Source of the DNA: Mya arenaria
Lineage: Eukaryota; Mollusca; Bivalvia; Myida; Myidae
Length of the DNA stretch: 64,000 bases
NCBI RefSeq assembly: GCF_026914265.1
Contig: NC_069135.1
Location: forward strand, 16,670,406 to 16,734,405
Direction: 5' to 3'
The notes below the pieces were generated by a model. That model searched no databases. It was not told the origin of the DNA and saw only the letters and a program-made list of their open reading frames with translations. This document shows, one piece after another, positions 1 through 10,919 of the stretch (positions are counted from its first letter, which is position 1; each line of letters opens with the position of its first letter). Both the position numbers and the translations under genes were made by a program.

Positions 1-676
1 GGTTTTCACTGCAACTGTGATGTGTTAGAACATATTATCATTTGCGACTGTTCAAAGAACGATCATGTCAAGAAAACATGGTGTGAACGTGTATTTTTCC
101 TTAATTGCTTATTTTAGTAATTTCATGACTCCAAGCGGAAGAGAACAGTGCCTTAATTAATTATTATATTTAATATTTTTCAGAAATGTCAGATAGTAGA
201 TTGGCTAAATGAGGAGTAGACAAGGTGCTTAAAATAATGTTTGAATGTACGTAAAACCGAGCAAAATAATTTGATATAAACCTTAAAGCAGTGCATGGGT
301 ACCCTAAAATAAACGTACTTGTTTAAAATGAAATATTCATAATTATATAGGTCTGTAATCGTGTCGGTGTTCTTGTTTAGTTTTTTTATTAATGCTCAAT
401 AACTGTTATAATTGTTATTTTGATTGAATACTTATCTTACATTAAGTATCAGTCTGTCCCACTATTGATACAACATACAAAGATCTTGAAAGATATACAT
501 ATGAGCAAAAATAATAAGAAATATGTGAGGCGGATCTTTGATGTATTGTGAAGGTATCTAGTCTTTGCATTTACGGAAACCTATTATAATAGATAATGTT
601 TCAATTTCCAAATACGCAGTGTAACACAAAGAACTGTTAATTGTTTTCAGCAATATAAACTATATAGATTATAAGT
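1..676. other. Intergenic, no gene seen
   Basis: AT-rich sequence with no long open frame, no splice-flanked coding stretch and no repeat that I can recognise. Confidence 0.5.
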
Positions 677-821
677 ATCTTCCATGTCCGAGAGTGTAAG
701 ATAGGTTCATTCCGACCCGAGCGTAGGGTGTTTTGCGGAAACGAGGTTTACCGAGTTTCCGCAAAACACCCTGCGCGAGGGTCGGGATGACCCTATCTTA
801 CACGAGCGGCTATGGAAGATG
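677..821. repeat. Near-perfect long hairpin (foldback repeat)
   Basis: The left arm begins TATCTTCCATGTCCGAGAG and the right arm ends in its imperfect inverse (GCGGCTATGGAAGA). The core reads GTGTTTTGCGGAAAC, a 12-base loop, then GTTTCCGCAAAACAC. The ~145-bp unit folds on itself along almost its whole length, typical of a foldback MITE. It abuts the TIR element that starts at 824. Confidence 0.75.
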
Positions 822-823
822 CT

Positions 824-1620
824 TTTTCTCCCACCTCAGTTAAACAAAATTAAGTAAAAATGTATTTTTTGGTGGAACTCTTTTGTGCTTAGTGAAAATA
901 ATTGCGTATGGATATGCGATAGCACCATTCGGAGCTCCTCGGGCATTTTTCAAAAACAACCTCGGATGTGTGCCGGTACATCTGTTGAAGTAGTCAGTAT
1001 TTTTTTTTAATAAAAGCATTAATTAAATGTAGTGTTTAAGAGTTGTATTCATTGCTCTCAGTTTGAATTGATTGCCAGTGAAGTGTATTATTGCAAACAT
1101 AATTACGATTCCCAAGAGTTAAGTCATAATTTTTAACTACTAAATAAGATTACTACGCGATCTATTTGCAGCGGACTTAAACGTACCACTTTTTAAGTAT
1201 GTAAACCGTCCATATACATCCGAGGTTGTTTTTGAAAAATATGGCCAAGGAGCTCCGAATGGCGATAGCACGTGGTTGTCATGGATATGCGCGCAATGAT
1301 CCAATAAATGTTAATAGTCAAATCGGTCTTTTTAAATAGTTTTAAATAGTTTAAATGAAGCATTATTTCTTGAATGGTGCTTGATAACTGTTTTATGGTG
1401 ACATTTGAAGCGAGAAATAATTAATTAGCGTTCTAAACATTACCATAAGACAAGATTTTCTTGATGCTACTGACGACAGTCTTTAACAAGGGAGGTAATT
1501 ACAATGTTGTGACCATTAAAAACGGAGTTCCATACGGGCATTTTATCTTCGTCCGTGGGCAAGATAAGAATATCTAGCATGGTTAAATTATTGGAGCTAC
1601 TTATCTGAGGTGGGAGAAAA
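824..1620. mobile_element. Non-autonomous TIR element with an inner inverted repeat
   Basis: TTTTCTCCCACCTCAG at 824-839 is the exact inverse of CTGAGGTGGGAGAAAA at 1605-1620. Inside, a second inverted pair lies at about 907-975 and 1210-1300, sharing the core GGAGCTCCGAATGG and its inverse, plus GAGGTTGTTTTTGAAAAAT and its inverse. No transposase frame is present. It is either one element with two nested arm pairs or one foldback element inserted into another. Confidence 0.6.
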
Positions 1621-1829
1621 CGTTTTACATTTGTATAGAGGAGAATATATACAGATGTTACAATTATATACATTTCTATTCTCCTTATGCAGTTTGGAAC
1701 TTGAAAGTTCGCTCCAAGTTCCAATACACTGCTATTATAAGCAAATAAACCAAACACCATCAGCAATTATTCAATCATATAGATCCTTACTTTGCGAGTA
1801 TCGGTGTCTTAAGCCCTTGAGTTTATAAA

Positions 1830-2105
1830 ATCCATGCCATTTACTGTGTACACGTATGTTTAAGTTTTCACCATTGTTGTGTATATAGAGGCATGCATAA
1901 TTTGACATGTATAATGTACAATGGTACTGGGCCAATGACATCCTGTTATCCTACTCCCATGCAGATAATGACTGGTACCAATTATACCATGCCTTTTACT
2001 GTGTATTTGTAAATTGACATTTATAATGTACATTGGTACTGGGTCAATAACATCCTGTTATCCTATTCCCATGCAGATACATACTATTTGGTACCAATTA
2101 CACCT
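1830..2105. repeat. Two-copy direct repeat, ~140 bp
   Basis: Two adjacent diverged copies. Both contain CCATGCC-TTTACTGTGTA, then TATAATGTACA, GGTACTGGG, ACATCCTGTTATCCTA and CCCATGCAGATA, and end in GGTACCAATTA. The first covers about 1830-1985 and the second about 1988-2105. No coding potential. Confidence 0.7.
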
Positions 2106-2337
2106 GGGGTTTATATGTTATACTCTCCATATATGGAGGGAATAAAAGAGCTTACTAGATTAGTTGAATCCAAAGGGCTTACCCACTGAAAACTCCGTGG
2201 GTAATTGCATTGCATGTCTTTATTATTTATTCGGAGCCGTACGGGCACTGTATGCATGTTACAACTTACTTGTTTAAAGGTGATCATATATCAATACGTC
2301 TGATCTTATCACAGTTGTCAAGGCAACAATTTAAGCA

Positions 2338-2735
2338 ACAGTATGTATGTATGTATTTCTTTAGACCTCACGGTCAAGATTACCTGTGAAAGTGCAAGCA
2401 CTTATTTCCAACGGGATCCTTTGCTGAAGGGACAGCAGGCTGAAGAGACAGTGGTGGGATACAAGAAAGTCCCTAGCTCTTTTTCAAAGAGACTCCTTGG
2501 TTCTTTTACGTGCTTGGTGTACACCACCGATACACGGGGTACGACTTTCCTGGGCTACCATTACTGAGTACACCACTTTTCCAAGCACTACCCTTTAAAT
2601 GCCAAGCGCCAGGCAAGGGTGCTACTTGTACCAACTTTTATCGTCTTTTGGTATGACGCGGCCAGGGATCGAACCCACGCCCTCCCGCTCCGTAGGCCGA
2701 CGCTTAACCACTAGGCCACGGAGACAGGGTTATTT
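2338..2735 (-). mobile_element. tRNA-derived SINE
   Basis: Read on the minus strand the element starts near 2735 with a tRNA-like head. A box-A-like GGCCTAGTGGTTAA lies at 2704-2717 and box-B-like GGGTTCGATCCC at 2665-2676. An unrelated ~300-bp body follows, and the 3' tail is a short run of CATA units (2340-2355 on the plus strand). The head is too diverged and has no mature tRNA 3' part, so it is a SINE rather than a tRNA gene. Confidence 0.8.
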
Positions 2736-3354
2736 TAAGGTGGCCATACGGATTCAAAAATCTTTGAATTTCTGCGGGCCCATACGGCAGACTGTTCGTT
2801 CCTCTTCCCGTACAGCGCCCGTATCCATGCAATAAACCCTTAGTATAACACGTCCTCTTATTCGATTAATTCGTGTATTTTACATTTCTATATTAAAATA
2901 CGTTAAGAATACTTCTGCATACGTATACTTATTAAATTATTTGATGTTTACCCATTGCAATTAAAATTTTGATAACCTGTAAATGTAAAGCATCGAAACT
3001 TTCAGATTTTGACAGTTCGCATGCTTGTTTGTTTACATTCGTCAGCTGATGACCTCACCATTACGAATGACCTTTGACCTAGAAAACAAGATCAGGAAAA
3101 AGCGGTAAAGGCGGGTCTAAATTATTAAAAGAAACACGGAATTTACTACAAAGTTCAACATTGCCACTCTTGTGGGGTTATAAATTGCGTTTTAAAAGAA
3201 AACTTCGAAAAAATGTAAAATTAGTAGGAGGAGCAACAAAAGACACGTGACAAATACGTCACCAGGATATTGTCGACATTCGCCATATTTGTTGTTGTTT
3301 TGAGAAAGACATTACTGACTTTGGTTTGTTTTGGACCAGAAAATTGTGAAAACC
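2736..3354 (+). promoter_or_regulatory. Upstream region and 5' UTR of UBE2H
   Basis: This is the non-coding stretch between the SINE and the UBE2H start codon. It contains a CACGTG-like site (ACACGTGACA near 3243) and ATACGTCACC near 3255, which could bind bZIP/bHLH factors. No TATA box is obvious. The assignment as promoter rests on position only. Confidence 0.35.
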
Positions 3355-6300
3355 ATGTCGTCTCCAAGTCCTGGAAAGCGACGGATGGATACTGACGTGG
3401 TTAAACTGTATCCTTTTTAAAATCTATGTCTTATGATATTCTCATTTCGTGTATTTTTACATAAAACTGTTATGATGTCGTTCTACGCAACAGCTTTGTG
3501 ATTATGACTCGCTGGATTGATCAATTCCCTGGATTTTATACAAGCATGCTTCGCATTTGTTTTTCAATTGTAATGCAATGCTAATTGCAATATGTAAACA
3601 AATCCCCAAATTCATCAATATTGTGCAAATGTTACAGACCACATTCTTGCTGCTTCAAATGACATGCAATATAATGTATTTTAGTACAACATACTTAATA
3701 AAAAAAATGTGTTTAACTGATATAAGAATCAATATAAACAACAAACAACTTTGATTTGGAGCCTTTTATAAGGATGTATTTGATTTGTCATGAGTTGTCA
3801 CTTGATACACTATTTCATTCAACAAGTTCACTAAATTTGTTAGCGAGCGGTTGACTATGCATTAGTCATTCTAAAATGACGTCCAGGCTAACCATCAGTA
3901 AAAAAAAAGCCTGGACGGCATTTTAGAATGACTAGACTATGCATGTGCGGTAAGTACTCTGGCCAAAGTATTTGTCTATTACTATTTGCTACTTAATCTT
4001 AAGAATGGATGAGTCATTGTATTATGCATGTTCTTGCTAACTGCATGTGTATTAATATTTTTTTTATTCCTTTTCAAGTCAATTTGGTTTGGCGATGCCT
4101 ATAGCTGTGGGCTGTCAATAATATAAGTGGTACATAGGTTGTAGTATTATTAGTTCTTGCAGAGTTTAGCAGTTCAAAGGCTTTTTTGATTTAGTATGTG
4201 CACTGTACATATTGGTTTCAAAACACTCTTTTTGCAAAAGGTAATATCTGGCCAGCCTAGATCGAGTCTATAGAGTCGGAGAATTTTATTTTCAGTTTAA
4301 TTGATGGACCATAGTTATTTGAGATACTGATTAAAATATCCTATGTACATAACAAGAATTTTTGATGCCTGGTAACCACATAATAATTTGGTTTCTTTTT
4401 TTGTAGAGAACGAATATTTAAAAATTACACTGAATTTAAGGTTGTATTATAAGTTTTTCACCATGTAAGCTTGCAAAATAGGCATTTTTTACATCTGATT
4501 TAAATTGAAATAAAGTGCGAAAGTACACCATTTTAATTAAGCATAAGCTTTGTAAGATTTTGGCTATCGGGTGTTTTTTTAACATTTTTCCTGAACCATT
4601 TATCAGTATTGAAAGCAAACATGAGGTGACCATTCTTGGCGGCCTTAATGAGTTTGTTGTGAAGTTCTATGGACCAGCTGGAAGTAAGTAACAGAGAAGG
4701 GTAGACTTATACAATAGTTCCGTATTTGTTTGGAAGTAAAGTGCATATTTACAATGTACAGTCTTAGTAACTTATTGTACGGCACTGGCAGCAATAAACT
4801 TGGGATGTTATATTGCTGTGAATATGGTTTAAACAACTGCAATATGAAACTGAATGAGTTTTTTAGCCACAATAATGTACTGAGATGGTCAACTACTGTG
4901 TGCAAGAGTCATTAACCTGTAACAATAAGGTTCAAACTATCTATTGCTTAAGTACAACTTTGAACCTAAGTTAGTACTTGTTTGTTTCAGCCCCATATGA
5001 TGGAGGGGTGTGGAATGTTAGAGTGGACCTTCCTGAGAAATACCCATTCAAGTCTCCCTCCATTGGCTTCATGAACAGAATCTTCCATCCAAATATTGAT
5101 GAAGTGTAAGTCCGTTTTGTTAATTTGTCACTTTCATGACTGATGCCAGTTAAAGATTTAATTTGACTGCTTTCAACCTTTTATTTATTTATGGTGCTGT
5201 GATATCCATTGTTTCATGCTTCACGAAATACTCCATGCAGTAATGTGTTGATTTAATCAGAGAAATGTTTCTTAGTATTATGCTCTCATGACATTGATTC
5301 CTTAGAAACCTTACCAGGTACTTGCTCAATGCACATCATCATCAGTCTAATACAAGCCCAACTGGGTACTTATACCCCTAAAATAAATAAACATTTATTA
5401 TTATAAGTTTTAAGTGTCATTGTTCTCTCTTGTTTTCATGAATTTCAAGACTAGGTTGTAACTGATGTTGCCCACAAGCTCTTATGAGAAGAATGCAGGT
5501 TTGATCAATAATTGGTGTTCCATTGCAGGTCTGGTACAGTGTGTCTGGATGTTATCAATCAAGCTTGGACAGCACTTTATGGTAAAACATGTCTTACCAC
5601 TCCATTAAAGAGAGTAAAGAAATACTACATGTAAACATGTTGATTACTATTGGTATTGAATATTTTACACTAGTTTTCCAAAGAGGATTAAGTCCTGCCA
5701 AGACTTGTATGGTGTAAGAAGATCGCACAAATGAAAGCTTATTATATTTGTTGATTAAAAGTAATGTGAGACAAATATATGACTGGTTAATGCAGAAAAT
5801 ATGAATATAATGGATAGATCAGTTTATTGTTTCGAAATTTTGTTTTACATTTCAATAAGGAACTTTTAATACTGCATTTATATTAAGACACATAAATGCA
5901 CAGCTAACTACAGTATATATATTGTCCCCTTGTAGTAAGTGTCATAAACTGCATGACTTAAATGATACATAGTACAAGATCACAGTTTTGATTATTTGTT
6001 GCTAATGTTTTTTTCAATAAACAGAAAATCCACAAATTTAAGTATCCACAAAGTTGTCTGTTTTCGAGAAACCATTTAGTTTCAACCCCATAAATATAAA
6101 TGAATTGACAGAAGCTGATTTTTTTGTTTGTGCTTTGTTTAAGCAAAGTATCTGGTATACTTACAGCATGTATTACGGTATAACTTTAATAATAAAAAAA
6201 TACAAAGGAATATAAGATGAAATGAATAAAGATGTTTAATCAATTTAACAAAAGATAGCTCTCAAAATTGATTAGAAATCTTGAGCTGAATATTTAGTTT

Positions 6301-9300
6301 TTGGCTTTGGGACGTAATTCTAATTATTCAAATGAAATTGCCAAAGACAATGTTTGATTTTATTGTTATTAGAAATAGTTTGATATTTTGACAATGTATA
6401 TTTCCAGATCTCTCCAACATCTTTGAGTCATTCTTGCCTCAATTGTTGAGCTACCCCAACCCTATCGACCCTCTCAACGGTGATGCAGCTGCCATGTACC
6501 TTCACAAACCAGAGGACTACAAGAAAAAAGTTACAGGTACATTTATATAGCTGCCGCCCTAATAATTCAAAGCAATTTTTGATGATGGGTTTATGTGAAA
6601 AGTACATGTTTATGAAAGTACATATATATATATATAATCCATTCTTCTTAGATTTTTTTTTTGGCTCATTCTAAAGGCTCTTAAAAAGTATTGTAGGTTT
6701 AAAACACGATACATTGTTGCTCTGGACATTTTGGTTATTTAAGTATACAGCTTTTTTCATAAGATTCAAAGTGAACTGTGAATATGTAATCTTTTAAAGC
6801 ATGTAGTGCAAGTTAAAATTAGACACTTTTTTACCAGACAATTTTAACACACTCATTTCATACCAGTAGCTATTTCAAGTGTCTCACATGTAGCTTTTGA
6901 CATGCAACTGTCTTATGACTATTAATAGTGTTCAATTCAATTAAGGATACTTAATAATAAGGATGTATAAAAAGTTGCTATTGAGCTGATAATCATGCCT
7001 TATAATGAGAATGCTATAACTGGCTTTAATTAATGCTGGTGCTTTGGGACAAGCTGCGCCAAGAAGGTGCTATGGGCTCAGTCTTGCTTCATGAAGGTGC
7101 TATGGGCTCATGCTTGCACCAAGAAGGTGCTATGGGCTCAGTCTTGCATCATAAAGGTGCTATGGGCTCAGTCTTGCACCATAAAGGTGCAATTGGCTCA
7201 CACTTGCACCATAAAGGTGCAATGGGCTTAGTCTTGCACCATAAAGGTGCAATTGGCTCACACTTGCACCATAAAGGTGCTATGGGCTTAGTCTTGCACC
7301 ATAAAGGTGCAATTGGCTCACACTTGCACCATAAAGGTGCTATGGGCTCAGTCTTGCACCATAAAGGTGCTATGGGCTCAGTCTTGCACCATAAAGGTGC
7401 AATGGGCTCACACTTGCACCATAAAGGTGCTATGGGCTTAGTCTTGCACCATAAAGGTGCTATGGGCTCAGTCTTGCACCATAAAGGTGCAATTGGCTCA
7501 CACTTGCACCATAAAGGTGCTATGGGCTTAGTCTTGCATCATAAAGTTGCTATGGGCTCATGCTTATGCCATAAAGGTGCTATAGGCTCATGCTTATGTG
7601 ATAAAGGTGCAATGGGCTCACACTTTCACCATGCAGGTGCTATCCGCTCATGCATGGGCCATGAAGGTGCTATGGGCCTATGCCTGTGTGATGTAGAAGT
7701 TATGGACCCACAACTGGGCCATGTATGTGATAGGGATCCATGTCTGGGTCATGTAGGTGCTAGGGATCCATGCCTAGGCCATGAAGATTTACGGGCCCAT
7801 GCCTGTGCGCTGTAGAAGCTATGGGCCCTTGTCTGGGCCATGTTTGTGCTAGGAATTCATGCCTGCGCCCTGTAGATGTTTTGGTCCCATGTCTGTGCCA
7901 TGTAGAAGCTTTGAGCCCACGACTAGAGACATGTATGTGCTAGGGATCCATGCCTGTGCCATGAAGAAGCTATGGGCCCACCAATTCCTATATTTTCCTA
8001 TATATTTGAGAAATTTCCTATATATTTCAAAACCTCCTGTGTTTCCTGTATTTTCCTATATTTTGGATTTTTTCCTATATTTTTCTTAAAAAGTGGTGCT
8101 GGGATATATTTGAAATAATTCAAAGGATTGATACTGCCTTTAGATATTGTTCATTTACAGTTTAATACTGTCTTTATCCTCTAAACTATCACCATCATTC
8201 AGAATTGCTGTTGTACACACATGGTTATCCATCTGGACACCTTTGATGAAGAGTATGACAAACATCAAATCTTAAAGGTGACCACATTGGTGACCACAGT
8301 TGTGTTGCTGCAGCATAGTCTGCCTTGATGGATAGGTTTAAAGGGGCTGTACTCCGTATGATGAAATAGCATGAAAAAAAGAAAATTGTCGAAAACTGAC
8401 ATAAACTTGGTATCGATGTGTACAATGCATTGTAACTTACTAACTAATGTACCAAATACTTTACAATTAATTTATTTTTCGCAGTTTTTTTGGTATTTTT
8501 CCGTTAAAAAAGATAACTAGGTATGTCTACCCTGTAGAATTCATTCCTTATGCGTGATTGGCTAGTCGATGTTATCACGTGATATTATCATGTTAGGTAT
8601 ATAGCTGAAATATTCCACCCTTAAGGGTAAGCCTTCTACGCACAGTGAATACAACACTGGACTGCAATTTTGAGGACCCTGGTTCGAAACCAGAGGCCAA
8701 AGGCCAGAAAAGCTTATGTGATGGTAATGTGTACGTAGTATGTGCGTCTGTAAACAATTTCTTGTTAACACGATACAGTCTTCAGTTTTGATTGTATTTC
8801 GGTGAAACTTGTACAGTAGTTAGATATCCATTAGAGCTCGGTTCCGTCTGAAAACCAGCCAGATCGGCCCATGCAAGCCTAGATTATGGGCCTTGAAAGT
8901 ATAAAAATCAGTGCTTCTGTAAGCAATTGCTTGTGAAAACGATACAGTCTTCGATTGTATCTCGATGAAACTTGTACAGTATCTAGATATCCATTAGAGC
9001 ATGGTTCCTTTGGAAAGCCAGATCCGCCCATGCATGCCTAGATTATGGGCCTTGAAAGTATAAAAAAAGTATTTGGGTCTGTAAAGAATTGCTTGTGAAC
9101 ATGATACAGTCTTCAGTTTTGATTGCTTCTCGATACAACTTGTACAGTATTTAGATATCCATTAAAGCTTGGTACCTTTTGAGTTTCTAATTTTAGCCAA
9201 GTTTACATGTAAAGTCACAATTGCTTGTAAATGTTTGTTCAAATTATGCCCCTGGGGTCATAACTGGCCATACCCAGGGTTCACAGGTTTGGTATACTGA

Positions 9301-10919
9301 AATTGGGAAATGTTAAAAACCTTTTTGTCTAAAACAGCTATGCAAATCCTTGCTATTTTGAACAAGGCTTTATTTAGTGGTCAACTACCATGGTTGTTCA
9401 AATTATGCTCCTTGGGTCAAAACTGGCACTACCCAGGGGTCACAAATTTCCTAGAGACTTATTTAAGAAATATTTTCAAAATCTTCTTGTTTCAAACCAC
9501 CTGAGGCCCATACCTTTGACATTTGTTGTGGAGCATCAAATGATTACCGTCTAGCAAAACATTTGAAATTATGCACCTTGGGCAAAAGCTGGCCCACCTT
9601 TTTTTACTTACTTCTTATTTTTTCAAGCTACAGTAATGAAATTTTGACCATGTGCATCAATGTTGTCCTCAGATGTCCTTGACTTTGAGCTTTTGCCTAA
9701 CTTTTTTATTTTTTAAGCTACAGAAATTAAATTTTGACCATGAGTACAGTTTTAAAAGCAAATATGTTTTACCCTCAGATTACCTTAACATGGCACATAT
9801 TAAAATAGTTCATGCAACTAATCTGCTTACAACACTTTTTGTCCTCAGATGTTGAACATGCTGCATTTTTTAGCCTAACCAAAACACAAAAAGTGAACTA
9901 TATATTTGTTGCCTATTACTCATACGTACATGCTCTGGATTGAAAATGACCACAAGAGCCATGCAAGTAGAGCATAGGCCCCCTTGGGCCTCTTGTTTTT
10001 ACAATTATGATATTGAAGAGTAAAAAAAATATTAAATAATTGTCCTGAGATTTGTTACAGAAAAAAAAACTTTTTTTGGTGCCAATCTGGTGTACAGTCC
10101 CTTTAAGGAATGTGGATTAAGTGAAACACAAATTTTATGATTATAGCCAATAATCAAGTAAGTAAATGTTCACTTACATACCTCTTAATGTCGATTTTTC
10201 AACCTTAAAATTCCTATATTTTGCCCAGAGAATGCCAAAACCTCCTATATTTTTGGACAAAATTTCCTATATTATTTCCTATATTTTCACTAAAACTTGA
10301 TTGACGGCCTGATGTATGTGCTAGGTATCCATGCCTGTGCCATGTAGAAGCTATGGGCCCATGTCTGCTCCATGTGGGTGCTATGGGTTAATGCTTACAC
10401 CATGTAGGTAGTAGTGGCTATGGGCCAATGTCGCTCCATGTGGGTGCTATGGGTCAATGCTTACACCATGTAGGTAGTAGTGGCCCATGCCTACTCCATA
10501 TAGGTGCTTTGCATCCACACACGTGCCATTTAGGTGCTATGGCCCCATGCCAAGTAGGTTCTAGGGACCAATGCCTGGGCCATGTAGGTGTGATGGGCCA
10601 CAACTTCACCATTTTGGTGCTAACAACCCAACCTGCATTATGTAGCTAGCCAATGAATAATTGTGTAATGAAAATAATTTTTCAAATATCATATGGAAGA
10701 GCATTGTTGTTCATGTGAAACTTTTATTTCAGTTTTATCATCAGACCAGTCAAGAGCAATTTGTGGGTATTTTACACTGTAATTCATTGTTGCTTTTCAG
10801 AGTATGTGAAGAAATATGCGACAGAGGAGGCAATCCGAGAACAGGAACACAAAGAGTCCTCCAGTGAGTCCTCCATGAGTGATTTCTCCGACGATGAAGT
10901 TCAGAACATGGAGCTTTAA
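3355..10919 (+). CDS. UBE2H: E2 ubiquitin-conjugating enzyme H, six exons
   Basis: Exons 3355-3407, 4607-4683, 4991-5105, 5529-5581, 6408-6536 and 10801-10919 join in frame across GT-AG introns to give 181 residues (human UBE2H has 183). The start is fixed by the [19 protein letters not shown]-terminus, near-identical to vertebrate UBE2H. The UBC fold carries the HPN motif at residues 76-78 and the catalytic cysteine at 87 in [17 protein letters not shown]. The acidic, serine-rich tail ([14 protein letters not shown]) is conserved. The family (yeast Ubc8) charges ubiquitin for the GID/CTLH E3 ligase. The ~4.3-kb last intron holds a minisatellite and nested transposons. All catalytic residues are present and the gene looks intact. 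Confidence 0.97.
3854..3944. repeat. Hairpin in UBE2H intron 1
   Basis: Two ~36-bp arms, the left containing AGTCATTCTAAAATGACGTC and the right its near inverse, are separated by ~18 bases that include an A9 run. It is a short foldback repeat, probably a MITE relic, within the intron and 650 bases upstream of exon 2. Confidence 0.75.
7048..7980. repeat. 30-bp minisatellite in UBE2H intron 5
   Basis: About 20 close copies of a 30-bp unit (core CACCATAAAGGTGCTATGGG) run from about 7048 to 7660, then diverged copies to 7980. Variants of the unit alternate (GTCTTGCAC versus CACTTGCAC starts), suggesting a 60-bp higher-order step. Because 30 is a multiple of three, the plus strand reads open for 260 codons as a ten-residue peptide repeat ([10 protein letters not shown]-like). 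It sits inside an intron and the peptide is very probably not made. Confidence 0.9.
7981..8095. repeat. CCTATATTTT-rich tract
   Basis: Repeated TTTCCTATATTTT-type words follow the minisatellite. A similar tract with the shared phrase CAAAACCTCCT lies at about 10205-10290, on the far side of the inserted elements and before the second minisatellite block. Confidence 0.6.
8342..10102. mobile_element. TTAA-flanked MITE (copy 1), carrying an insertion
   Basis: The terminal inverted repeats AGGGGCTGTAC (8342-8352) and GTACAGTCCCT (10092-10102) are flanked by TTAA on both sides (8338-8341 and 10103-10106), the target duplication used by piggyBac-type transposases. A 464-bp copy of the same family lies at 24460-24923. 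Comparing the two shows about 1.3 kb of foreign sequence inserted in this one. There is no transposase frame, so it is non-autonomous. The piggyBac link is inferred from TTAA only. Confidence 0.75.
8690..9995. mobile_element. Second element nested inside the MITE, with ~160-bp tandem units
   Basis: Near-inverse ends CCAGAGGCCAAAGGCC and GGGCCTCTTG bound a region absent from MITE copy 2. Inside are about three tandem units of ~160 bp starting near 8749, 8913 and 9070, each with GATACAGTCTTC and ACTTGTACAGTA, then two units containing AAATTATGC-CC-GGGTCA. A fragment of the same family lies at 49690-49870. The structure resembles bivalve mosaic elements with tandem cores. Confidence 0.6.
10306..10640. 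repeat. Diverged second block of the intronic minisatellite
   Basis: Units ending in GCTATGGGCCCATG and CCATGTAGGTGCTA match the decayed 3' part of the 7048-7980 array. The phrase ATCCATGCCTGTGCCATG occurs at both 7948 and 10327. One array was therefore split or partly duplicated around the inserted elements. Confidence 0.7.

Noticed and set aside
2645-2735. tRNA gene on the minus strand
   Set aside because: Only the A- and B-box head is tRNA-like; it continues into a SINE body with a CATA tail and cannot fold into a full cloverleaf by eye.
7033-7815. 260-codon open frame of ten-residue repeats as a secreted or structural repeat protein
   Set aside because: It lies in a UBE2H intron, comes from a 30-bp minisatellite that is open by arithmetic, and lacks signal peptide, splice context or start-site evidence.
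8641-8700. tRNA-like B box (GGTTCGAAACC) as a tRNA or SINE head
   Set aside because: No A box at the proper distance, and the flanking sequence belongs to the MITE and its insertion.
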